Assembly: GCA_033578915.1 (NCBI GenBank)
Contig: JAVQWQ010000115.1
Span: forward strand, 1 to 7,606
Direction of reading: 5' to 3'
Origin: UBA7692 sp033578915
Lineage (GTDB): Bacteria > Bacteroidota > Bacteroidia > Chitinophagales > LD1
Length of the DNA: 7,606 nucleotides
Part shown: positions 1 through 6,839 of the stretch, one piece after another
Numbering within the stretch: the stretch's first letter is position 1
Layout: the number at the start of each line of letters is the position of its first letter
Program-made: the position numbers and the translations under genes
The notes under the pieces: generated by a model
Seen by the model: only the letters and a program-made list of their open reading frames with translations
Database searches by the model: none
Told to the model about the DNA's origin: nothing

Positions 1-287
1 TATTATATGCTGCCATATTGCTTGGCTTAATAGGAATGTTTTCTGATTTGCTTTCAAAATATATTCATAATGCATGGATGAAGCTGACAGAAATTCTTGG
101 ATTTTTCATGAATAAGTTAATATTGGGTATTGTTTTCTTTGTCTTTTTAACACCCATAGCACTTCTTTCCAGATTAGCAGGAAGGTCAAACCTTAAGCTG
201 AAAAAACAGGAATCCAGTTACTTTTCAGAAAGGCGGCACACTTATGTGTCGGNNNNNNNNNNGGAAGATCTAGAAAAAACATGGTAG
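1..287 (+). CDS. SxtJ-family small membrane protein, 5'-truncated, interrupted by N run
   Basis: The reading frame is open from the left edge (first full codon at base 3) to the TAG at 285-287, about 94 codons counting the unknown ones, so the true start lies upstream. Visible are the end of one hydrophobic segment (LYAAILLGLIGMF), a loop with the family-like pattern AWMKLTEILG, a second strong membrane segment (about bases 108-175, LILGIVFFVFLTPIALLSRL), and a basic, aromatic cytoplasmic-type tail ending EDLEKTW. This pattern (WMKL, ILGIVFF, LTPIxLLxRL, then a short polar tail) is what I know from SxtJ-like membrane proteins, named after the saxitoxin cluster and of unknown biochemical function. 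Known relatives are about 130 residues long, so roughly the last two thirds is present. Ten Ns at 253-262 fall in the tail; the frame is the same on both sides as written. It overlaps the next gene by 7 bases if that gene starts at 281. Family assignment is from remembered motifs, not a search. Confidence 0.75.
   Translation, partial: LYAAILLGLIGMFSDLLSKYIHNAWMKLTEILGFFMNKLILGIVFFVFLTPIALLSRLAGRSNLKLKKQESSYFSERRHTYVSXXXXEDLEKTW
253..262. other. Assembly gap, 10 Ns
   Basis: Ten consecutive undetermined bases sit within the SxtJ-like gene. The flanks end and begin with GG (251-252 and 263-264). If these are the same two bases, joining them removes exactly 12 bases, keeps the frame and gives the tail YVSEDLEKTW. 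The Ns may therefore be a fixed-length scaffolding placeholder rather than truly missing sequence. The written length should not be trusted. Confidence 0.95.
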
Positions 288-1516
288 CCATGCATCAGAA
301 TACCGATAATACCAAAACGTTTTTTTTTAGAAGGTATCCTGCCTTGACCCTATCCATACTTACATTCATTCTGATTTTTATCTTGTTGAAAATTTCAGAT
401 GCAATACTGTATCAAAGAGCCTTGCGCTTACAGGGCGAGGCTCAGAAAAATGAGCAAAAACAGCCATTGTGGATTTTTGGACCCATAAACAGAGTAATCC
501 GGTTGAGAGAGCAAAAGCCGATGATGAATGGATTCGTCAAGCCTACGCAAAACTATCTTTCAGAAACCGAAAATCTTGAAGACAAAGAGTATTATTTACA
601 CACGGATAATGATGGTTTCATCATACTACCCGATAGCCTTGCAGAAGCAGATAAAATTTTTTTTATCGGAGGCTCTACGACAGAGTGTTTGTTTGTAGAT
701 GAAGATATTCGTTTCCCGGCAGGAGTTCAGAAGCGACTTTCGGAAAAAGGTTTAAAAGTGAAGGTTTACAACGCAGGGGTAAGTGGCAACAACTCATTAC
801 ATAATCTTAATGTGCTTTTGAACAAAATTCTTCCCTATCGCCCAAAAGCCGTGGTATGGATGGAGTGTGTTAATGACTTGAACGTGCTTGCATATGAAGG
901 CAGTTACTGGAACAAAAACATTAATAAAAGTTTGATTATGGATACTGCGCTCATCAGGCAGTATAATGCCCAGTTTCCTCAAAAACAAACCGAGCGCCCT
1001 GAAGGAATTCTTAAAAATATATTTCCGTACTTGTCTTTAAGATATGCTATTTTAAAAAATAAATTTCGCGCCAAACAAGTTCCTGAAAACGTTGACGAAT
1101 GGGCACATGTTGGTCAAGTATCCTTAACCGAAAGAAGAGATTCAGTTAAAATTCAATTTAAGAACACGCTAAAAACATTCATAGAAATTTGCAAGGCCTG
1201 GAACATACAACCTATTTTAATGACACAACAAAATCGCCTCACTGCAAATCCTGAGCCCAAGATAGCTGCAGCTTTAACTGCTTTAGAGAAAAAAGGTATC
1301 AACTATCAGGATTATCACCGGCTTTATGTCGAAATGAATGAAATTATTCGCCAGACTGCTAAAAATGAAAATGTGTTACTAATTGATCTGGACAAAGAAA
1401 TACCTAAAACAAATGAATTTATTTATGATGCCGTTCATGTGAACAATAAAGGCGCACAACTGGCAACAGAAATTATCACTAAAAATTTATTACTTCACTT
1501 GTTCAAAATCAACTAA
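281..1516 (+). CDS. Membrane-anchored SGNH/GDSL-family hydrolase or acyl-modifying enzyme
   Basis: A 411-residue protein with a short basic N-terminus, one membrane segment (about residues 19-37) and a large soluble domain, so probably anchored in the inner membrane with the domain outside. All four SGNH blocks are visible: block I FIGGSTTE with the likely nucleophile Ser132; block II YNAGVSG with Gly166; block III ECVND with Asn198; and block V DAVH with Asp383 and His386 of the catalytic triad. SGNH enzymes hydrolyse or transfer ester-linked acyl groups on lipids, glycans or small molecules; the substrate cannot be read from the sequence. Its place among export genes suggests action on a glycan or its lipid carrier. 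ATG290 is an alternative start, which would remove the 7-base overlap with the upstream gene and lose only three residues. SxtL of saxitoxin clusters is also described as a GDSL-type lipase of similar length, so this may be its counterpart. A run of nine T lies at codons 14-16. Confidence 0.88.
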   Translation: MVAMHQNTDNTKTFFFRRYPALTLSILTFILIFILLKISDAILYQRALRLQGEAQKNEQKQPLWIFGPINRVIRLREQKPMMNGFVKPTQNYLSETENLEDKEYYLHTDNDGFIILPDSLAEADKIFFIGGSTTECLFVDEDIRFPAGVQKRLSEKGLKVKVYNAGVSGNNSLHNLNVLLNKILPYRPKAVVWMECVNDLNVLAYEGSYWNKNINKSLIMDTALIRQYNAQFPQKQTERPEGILKNIFPYLSLRYAILKNKFRAKQVPENVDEWAHVGQVSLTERRDSVKIQFKNTLKTFIEICKAWNIQPILMTQQNRLTANPEPKIAAALTALEKKGINYQDYHRLYVEMNEIIRQTAKNENVLLIDLDKEIPKTNEFIYDAVHVNNKGAQLATEIITKNLLLHLFKIN

Positions 1517-1517
1517 A

Positions 1518-1667
1518 ATGGAATTTATAAAAGACTTGCTCCTTTTTTTAAAAGAAAGAAAAAAGTGGTGGCTTGTGCCTATTGTAATAGTTTTGCTTTT
1601 AGTGGGAATACTTGTCGTTATTGGTGGCGGTAGCGCAGTGGCTCCATTCGTTTATACCCTTTTTTAA
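1518..1667 (+). CDS. DUF5989 family membrane miniprotein (SxtK-like)
   Basis: A 49-residue ORF starts at ATG1518, one base after the stop of the SGNH gene, and ends at TAA 1665-1667, seven bases before the permease. Its sequence has a short amphipathic N-terminus (MEFIKDLLLFL), a basic-aromatic patch (KERKKWW), one membrane helix (about residues 19-36, LVPIVIVLLLVGILVVI) and a C-terminus GGGSAVAPFVYTLF. The pattern of FLKERKKWWL-P, hydrophobic stretch, then GSAVAPFIYTLF is how I remember the DUF5989 family, small proteins of unknown function often beside carbamoyltransferase and SxtJ-like genes in surface-polysaccharide and secondary-metabolite loci. The 54-codon sxtK gene is probably of the same kind. 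A single-pass protein this small probably acts as a subunit or adaptor for a membrane partner; that is inference. The strong family match outweighs the small size, so I regard it as a real gene. Confidence 0.85.
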   Translation: MEFIKDLLLFLKERKKWWLVPIVIVLLLVGILVVIGGGSAVAPFVYTLF

Positions 1668-1674
1668 TATCTCG

Positions 1675-2529
1675 ATGGCAGCTACATCCGAGAAGTGGGA
1701 TATAGAAATAAGCTCGGAACAAAAATGGATTGTTCTCAATTTCAGCGAAATATGGCGTTACCGCGACCTGCTTTACATGTTTATCAAACGGGATGTTGTT
1801 GCCACCTATAAACAAACTATTCTCGGCCCTCTTTGGTTTTTTATTCAACCCATTCTCACAACAATTATTTTCCTGGTAGTTTTCGGTAAAGTTGCAAGAT
1901 TACCTACAGACGGAAGCCCTTCTACGCTATTTTATCTTGCAGGTGTGGTGATGTGGCAGTATTTCTCTACGTCTCTTACGGCTACTTCCAATACCTTCGT
2001 GAATAATGCGGCAATATTTGGAAAAGTTTATTTCCCAAGAATCATACTTCCTTTATCAACGGCACTATCCAACTTAGTTAAGTTTTCTGCTCAGTTTGTG
2101 TTATACATTTTTGTGGTTTTATTCTATGTTTTTAAAGGGGAGATAACATTAAAAATTAATGCAGGGTTATTATTTTTTCCGTTGTTGCTCGTGTTAATGG
2201 TTATCAGCGCACTGGGAATAGGACTTATTATTACCTCATTATCTGTAAAATATAGAGATATTCAGTTTCTTACCAGCTTTGGAGTACAGTTGTTAATGTA
2301 TGCAACACCGGTTATTTATCCGCTTAGTGTTGTTCCTCAGAAACTACAGCCATATATACTTATCAATCCCATGACGGCTGTCATTGAAGGAACGAGGCAA
2401 GCATTTTCAGGGTTTGGTAACTTTAATGGAGCTATGTTATTGCCGGCACTAATATCTTCTGTTTTGCTTTTTGTAACGGGTGTTATTGTTTATAACAGAA
2501 TGGAAAAATCTTTTATAGACAAAGTGTAA
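1675..2529 (+). CDS. wzm: Polysaccharide ABC exporter, permease subunit (Wzm-like, ABC-2 type)
   Basis: A 284-residue integral membrane protein of the ABC-2 permease family, usual length for Wzm/TagG-type subunits. It forms a dimer that with the ATPase encoded next moves a completed, lipid-linked polysaccharide across the inner membrane. Evident features are an N-terminal amphipathic region with the typical RDVVATYKQTILGPLWF motif (about residues 39-55), roughly six hydrophobic segments (about 53-73, 84-104, 138-155, 163-187, 201-219, 254-274), the conserved KVYFPRIILPL loop (117-127), VKYRDI (191-196) and NPMTAVIEGTRQ (231-242). I chose ATG1675, seven bases after the DUF5989 stop. A TTG at 1612 in the same frame would add 21 residues, but these are only the shifted reading of the DUF5989 gene. 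No Shine-Dalgarno sequence is visible. The stop is one base before the ATPase start, so the two are translated together. Confidence 0.93.
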   Translation: MAATSEKWDIEISSEQKWIVLNFSEIWRYRDLLYMFIKRDVVATYKQTILGPLWFFIQPILTTIIFLVVFGKVARLPTDGSPSTLFYLAGVVMWQYFSTSLTATSNTFVNNAAIFGKVYFPRIILPLSTALSNLVKFSAQFVLYIFVVLFYVFKGEITLKINAGLLFFPLLLVLMVISALGIGLIITSLSVKYRDIQFLTSFGVQLLMYATPVIYPLSVVPQKLQPYILINPMTAVIEGTRQAFSGFGNFNGAMLLPALISSVLLFVTGVIVYNRMEKSFIDKV

Positions 2530-2530
2530 T

Positions 2531-3829
2531 ATGGGCGATATTGCTTTGAAGGTCGAAGGAATTTCTAAAATGTACAGGTTAGGGGTAACCGGTGCAGATA
2601 CTTTGGCCGAAGACCTTCAAATCATGTGGAAGCGCCTGCTTGGAAAAGGAGATATACTTTCAAAAATAGATGAAAATGATCGCTCGGTAAAAGGGACTTC
2701 ATCTTATGTGTGGGCATTGCGCGAGATAAGTTTTGAAATTTTAAAAGGCGATGTGCTTGGAGTGGTAGGTAAGAATGGCGCAGGTAAATCTACATTATTG
2801 AAAATACTCTCTAGGGTAACAACACCTACTACCGGAAAAGTTAGAGCTAAAGGACGTATTGCCAGTTTGCTGGAAGTAGGTACTGGCTTTCATCCCGAAC
2901 TCACGGGCAGGGATAATATATACCTCAATGGCGCCATATTGGGAATGACTCGTGCAGAAATAAAATCTAAATTTGATGAGATTGTAGAATTCTCAGGAGT
3001 TGAGCGTTACATAGACACACCAGTAAAACGCTATTCTTCCGGTATGTATGTACGATTGGCTTTTGCTGTTGCCGCTCATCTCGAGCCCGAAATACTTATC
3101 GTTGACGAAGTGCTTGCGGTGGGGGATGCCGAATTTCAAAAAAAATGCCTGGGAAAGATGAATGAAGTTTCGAAAAAGCAGGGGAGAACTGTTTTGTTTG
3201 TCAGTCATAATATGGGGGCTGTACAGGAATTATGCAATAAGGCAATGCTGCTTCAAAATGGAAGAATGACGGAATTCGCAGAAACTAATAAGGTCATCAC
3301 TTCCTATTTGAACAGTTTTCGTAACCAGCAAACCAACTACGATTTACGCGAGCATCAAAATAGAGAGGGAAACAAAAAGATATGGTTTACAGGATACGAA
3401 CTGCTCAATGAAAGAAACGAAAGAGTAGATAGTTTTCTATGTGGCCAAAGCGGAAAAATAGTTTTACACTTTGAGGTAAATATTCCTGACAATATCAATA
3501 CCTTACATTTTTCTATCAGGGTAAGCGATGATATGGATAAGAATATATTTCATATGTCCAACTCTGTCGCAAATGGTTTAGAATTCAAAATTGATGATAA
3601 AACAATGCGCGGCAAAGCCATTTGTACCTTCGAAAATCTGCCTGTTCAGCCGGGTTTGTATTACTTGCATTTTTTTGTCAGCGACCTCCGAACCGTATTT
3701 GACCATGTGCACTATGCGGGAAAGCTTGAAGTTGAATCAGGAAATTTTTTCGGAACAGGAAAACTTCCTCCTACAGGCATTTTGCTGGTAAAGAATCATT
3801 GGAACTTGAAAACAGAAGAAGCTTTATGA
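2531..3829 (+). CDS. wzt: Polysaccharide ABC exporter, ATPase with C-terminal carbohydrate-binding domain (Wzt-like)
   Basis: A 432-residue ATPase that powers export through the preceding permease. The nucleotide-binding domain (about residues 1-260) has Walker A GKNGAGKST (80-88), the family signature region LLEVGTGFHPELTGRDN (113-129), ABC signature YSSGM (168-172), Walker B ILIVDE (188-193, catalytic Glu193) and the switch His226 (SHN). All catalytic residues are intact. About 35 residues (roughly 22-58) separate the first strand from the YVWALREISFEI segment; I know this insertion from many Wzt homologues, so it is not peculiar. Residues about 280-420 form a second, beta-rich region fitting the Wzt_C fold, which in E. 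coli O8/O9a-type systems binds the capped non-reducing end of the O-antigen and makes export dependent on chain completion. Here the ligand is unknown. The stop overlaps the next start as ATGA (3826-3829), a classic translational coupling. Confidence 0.94.
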   Translation: MGDIALKVEGISKMYRLGVTGADTLAEDLQIMWKRLLGKGDILSKIDENDRSVKGTSSYVWALREISFEILKGDVLGVVGKNGAGKSTLLKILSRVTTPTTGKVRAKGRIASLLEVGTGFHPELTGRDNIYLNGAILGMTRAEIKSKFDEIVEFSGVERYIDTPVKRYSSGMYVRLAFAVAAHLEPEILIVDEVLAVGDAEFQKKCLGKMNEVSKKQGRTVLFVSHNMGAVQELCNKAMLLQNGRMTEFAETNKVITSYLNSFRNQQTNYDLREHQNREGNKKIWFTGYELLNERNERVDSFLCGQSGKIVLHFEVNIPDNINTLHFSIRVSDDMDKNIFHMSNSVANGLEFKIDDKTMRGKAICTFENLPVQPGLYYLHFFVSDLRTVFDHVHYAGKLEVESGNFFGTGKLPPTGILLVKNHWNLKTEEAL

Positions 3830-4959
3830 GAGTATTAATTTTGCTGGACGCTTTTAGCCTTGGAGGAGCAGAGAAGCAAGCCTTGCTGTTTGCCAACTGG
3901 TTACAAAATACAAAACAAGAAATTGTAGAAGTTTGGGCATTCATGCCCGGAGATGGATCTGCAAAAGCTGTTTGCGACCGATACGGCATAAAAACACGTG
4001 TAATAGGGTATTTCAGGGGTTTGGCAAGATATCTGTATCCTTTGCAGATAAGGAAATATTCAAAGCTTTTTAATGAATTCAAGCCCGATGTACTGATGGG
4101 TTATACCAATCAGCCCAATTTGTTACTAGGATTGGTTTGGAAACATACCACTGCCAAAACATTCATCTGGGGACAGCAAGGCATAGAAGCTGCCGGATAT
4201 GCTTTTTCAAAAAAAGCAGACCGAATTGCGATATCCAATACGCCATATTTCATTTCCAACTCGATCAACGGGGCAAACTTCTTAAAGCAGGAATTAAAAA
4301 TTCCTGAAGAAAAAGTATTAGTAGTGTATAACGGCCCTGAACCGGTTCAACCCTTATTATCAAGACAGGAATGGAGACATAAACTCGGGTTAAAAGATAC
4401 AGACTTTGTGGCCTTGATGGTTGCGCATATTGCCTTGCGCAAAGACCACGACACAGCTATTGATGCATGGAAAATAGTCGTTGAAAGGCTGCTTCCGGAG
4501 AATATCGTTCCGGTTCTTTTGTTTGCGGGTATTTTTGGCGATGCTACGCAGCGCTTGTTCCAGAAAGTGATAGATAACAATCTTTATCCATATATTAAAT
4601 TTTTGGGCAATGTTCAGGATATTGCCGGTTTAAATTTAGCCAGCGATATTCATTTGCTTAGTTCTCATACAGAAGGGCTGCCAAATTCATTGCTTGAGGC
4701 CATGTATCATTCTCTACCCGTAGTGGGCACAGATATCCCCGGCATAAGAGAAGCGTTGGGTGATGAAAACAACGATTTTTTGGTGAAGCCCAAAGACCCG
4801 GCAGATCTTGCTGAAAAGGTCATCAGATTGGCTAAAGACATGGAATTGCGGCGGCAAATCGGTGCTAAAAACAAACTGCGAATAGAAAAACATTTCAAAC
4901 TGGATGAAATGTGCAGAATACATTACGAAATTATGCAAAAAGAAGTCCTCGCTAAATAA
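3826..4959 (+). CDS. Glycosyltransferase, GT-B fold, GT4-like
   Basis: A 377-residue cytoplasmic glycosyltransferase of the retaining GT4 type, normal length for the family. It probably adds one sugar from a nucleotide-sugar donor to the growing lipid-linked glycan; donor and acceptor cannot be told from sequence. The N-terminal acceptor domain begins MRVLILLDAF followed by the glycine loop SLGGAEKQ (11-18). The hinge region has VYNGPE (167-172). The C-terminal donor domain has VAHIALRKDHDTAI (199-212) and the EX7E motif HTEGLPNSLLEAM (281-293, Glu283 and Glu291), then PVVGTDIPGIREAL. The start is ATG3826, inside the stop of the ATPase gene; a TTG at 3799 in frame would add nine residues lying entirely in the ATPase coding end and is not supported. 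Eight bases separate it from the asparagine-synthetase-like gene. It resembles the truncated glycosyltransferase at the right edge (see findings). Confidence 0.92.
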   Translation: MRVLILLDAFSLGGAEKQALLFANWLQNTKQEIVEVWAFMPGDGSAKAVCDRYGIKTRVIGYFRGLARYLYPLQIRKYSKLFNEFKPDVLMGYTNQPNLLLGLVWKHTTAKTFIWGQQGIEAAGYAFSKKADRIAISNTPYFISNSINGANFLKQELKIPEEKVLVVYNGPEPVQPLLSRQEWRHKLGLKDTDFVALMVAHIALRKDHDTAIDAWKIVVERLLPENIVPVLLFAGIFGDATQRLFQKVIDNNLYPYIKFLGNVQDIAGLNLASDIHLLSSHTEGLPNSLLEAMYHSLPVVGTDIPGIREALGDENNDFLVKPKDPADLAEKVIRLAKDMELRRQIGAKNKLRIEKHFKLDEMCRIHYEIMQKEVLAK

Positions 4960-4967
4960 CTATTTCG

Positions 4968-6839
4968 ATGTGCGGAATTGCAGGTATCATTTCATACCAA
5001 AAAGTTTTTCATGAAAAAGATTTGCTGCAGAATCTGGCACAAAGCCTAAAGCACAGAGGCCCTGACGGTTCCGGAATTTTCAGCAACGAGTCAGTATCTC
5101 TGGTTCATTCCAGGCTTTCCATAATTGATCCCTGGCTGGGACAACAACCTATGCTAAGCAGCGACAAAGCCATTGCAATAACATATAACGGAGAAATATA
5201 TAATTTCAAATTACTGCGAAAGGAATTGGAAGAATTAGGCCATTTGTTTCAGACGCATTCCGATACAGAAGTTATTATCGCGGCCTACAGGGAATGGGGG
5301 AAAAACTGTGTTAGAAAATTCAGAGGAATGTTTGCTTTTTGTGTGGCCGATTTTGTTCAGAAGAAATGCCTGCTGGCACGCGACCATCTTGGAATTAAAC
5401 CTTTAGTATATTATTCTAAAAATGGCCTGTTTGCTTTTGCTTCAGAGATACAGTCGCTCAGGCTAATACCCAACTTTGATAAAGAAATTAAACCCGAATC
5501 GCTGGATTACTACTTGTGGCTCTCCTATATACCTGCTCCATATTCTATTTTTAAAAATGTATGGAAATTGCCACCTGCGCATTTTATGGAGGTGGACTTT
5601 TCTGGAAGAATTTTAAACATTGAAAAGTTTTGGAAAATAGAATACAAACCCAACTATCGCATCAAAACCGGCGAGTGGATTGAAAGAACAGAAACAGTTT
5701 TGAAAGATAGCGTTAAGGCGCACTTAGTATCGGATGTCCCTTTTGGGGCATTTCTATCAGGTGGGATAGATTCTACCCTGGTAGTAAAATACATGACCGA
5801 AACACTGGATACTCCTGTAAAGGCTTTTACGATTTCTTTTCATGAGCAGGACTTCAATGAGCTACCTTATGCAAGGCAAGCAGCACAAAGTTTAGGTGCA
5901 GAACTATATCATGAGGTTGTAATGCCAGATGCGCTCGGCATTTTGCCGGATTTGGTCAAGCATTACGGAGAGCCTTATGCAGACAGTTCTGCTGTCCCTA
6001 CTTATTATGTTTCAAAAATGGCCAGGCAATATGTGCCCATGGTGCTCTCAGGAGATGGAGGCGATGAGTGTTTTTTGGGTTATCCGAGGTATTACACCTG
6101 GCTGCAATTTCTTAAACAAAAACTTGAAGTGCCGCTATGGAAAGCATTGCTTTTGCCTTTGGCTCACGCTCTTTTTCCCCATCGTTATTCGCCCTTGCGG
6201 CCTAAACCACATCTCTACAACTTTATCCGATTCACAGAATATTTAAAACTTCCGGTCAGGAAAATACTATGGAAGGCAGACTATCATCATTTCATTCAAC
6301 AGAGATGGAGAGAGCTGGAAGAGCAATATAATGCCTTATCGGGGGCGCATCCATTGAATAAGGCAAGGTTCGCTGATCAAAACAGCTACATGGTTTACGA
6401 TATTCTCACAAAAGTAGATATTGCCAGCATGATGAATAGTTTAGAAGTTAGGACCCCAATTATTGATAAAGAGGTATTTGAGTTTTCTGCTACTGTTCCA
6501 CCTGAGATTTTGATTAACCTGAACGATAAGGACCATACCGATAAATATCTTCTAAAAAGCATACTGGCAAAAACTTTCCCAAGCGATTTTGTTCACAGGA
6601 GAAAATCAGGTTTTGGAATGCCTCTGCAACACTGGCTGGATGTTAAAACAGGCAATCTGTTTCCATCTGTTCAAAAAAGGCTTACAGACCCTGGCTCTCC
6701 TTTGGCAGAGTATTTTACCAAAGAAGGTATTGACCTGCTGGTTAATAAAAGAGACTATCAAAGACATATTGGAACTGAGCAGGTTGTGTGGCAACTTTTG
6801 TTTTTAGACGAATGGCTTTTGCAGCTTAAAAATGCATAA
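4968..6839 (+). CDS. asnB: Glutamine-dependent asparagine synthetase-like amidotransferase (AsnB family)
   Basis: A 623-residue two-domain enzyme. The N-terminal class II glutaminase domain (about 1-210) begins MCGIAGI, with Cys2 expected to be the nucleophile after Met removal, and carries HRGPDGSG (29-36), SRLSIID (48-54), NGEIYN (74-79) and SDTE (98-101), which bind glutamine. The synthetase domain (about 235-600) has the ATP-pyrophosphatase loop SGGIDS (264-269), SGDGGDE (361-367) and later TKVDIASM and RRKSGFGMPL. All key residues are present, so it should be active: it would release ammonia from glutamine and transfer it to an ATP-activated carboxylate. It is longer than E. coli AsnB (554 residues) and similar in size to AsnB-like proteins of exopolysaccharide loci, whose substrate is often assumed to be a sugar acid or an amino-acid substituent rather than free aspartate. 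That substrate choice is inference. The start is fixed by the need for Cys2. It overlaps the next gene by eight bases. Confidence 0.92.
   Translation: MCGIAGIISYQKVFHEKDLLQNLAQSLKHRGPDGSGIFSNESVSLVHSRLSIIDPWLGQQPMLSSDKAIAITYNGEIYNFKLLRKELEELGHLFQTHSDTEVIIAAYREWGKNCVRKFRGMFAFCVADFVQKKCLLARDHLGIKPLVYYSKNGLFAFASEIQSLRLIPNFDKEIKPESLDYYLWLSYIPAPYSIFKNVWKLPPAHFMEVDFSGRILNIEKFWKIEYKPNYRIKTGEWIERTETVLKDSVKAHLVSDVPFGAFLSGGIDSTLVVKYMTETLDTPVKAFTISFHEQDFNELPYARQAAQSLGAELYHEVVMPDALGILPDLVKHYGEPYADSSAVPTYYVSKMARQYVPMVLSGDGGDECFLGYPRYYTWLQFLKQKLEVPLWKALLLPLAHALFPHRYSPLRPKPHLYNFIRFTEYLKLPVRKILWKADYHHFIQQRWRELEEQYNALSGAHPLNKARFADQNSYMVYDILTKVDIASMMNSLEVRTPIIDKEVFEFSATVPPEILINLNDKDHTDKYLLKSILAKTFPSDFVHRRKSGFGMPLQHWLDVKTGNLFPSVQKRLTDPGSPLAEYFTKEGIDLLVNKRDYQRHIGTEQVVWQLLFLDEWLLQLKNA

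Noticed and set aside
1612..1674. TTG-initiated 21-residue N-terminal extension of the Wzm-like permease.
   Set aside because: It lies wholly over the DUF5989 coding region in another frame, and the permease has a normal length and N-terminus from ATG1675.
2552..2704. Apparent insertion of about 35 residues in the N-terminal part of Wzt.
   Set aside because: I know the same insertion from many Wzt proteins, especially in Bacteroidota, so it is a family feature rather than a novelty.
3799..3825. TTG start giving nine extra residues to the first glycosyltransferase.
   Set aside because: It overlaps the Wzt coding end; ATG3826 gives the typical glycosyltransferase start MRVLILLDAF and an ATGA junction.
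3771..4082. Reverse-strand 103-codon open frame, the longest on that strand; others lie at 797-988, 1618-1848, 2993-3208, 4347-4580, 4707-4938 and 6606-6794.
   Set aside because: All lie opposite well-supported genes with recognisable domains, have no recognisable motif and no place in the operon; they are mirror frames of real coding sequence.
5929..6246. Forward open frame of 105 codons inside the amidotransferase gene; similar frames at 6589-6807 and 3591-3791.
   Set aside because: They are out-of-frame readings of the conserved AsnB and Wzt domains and show no family features.
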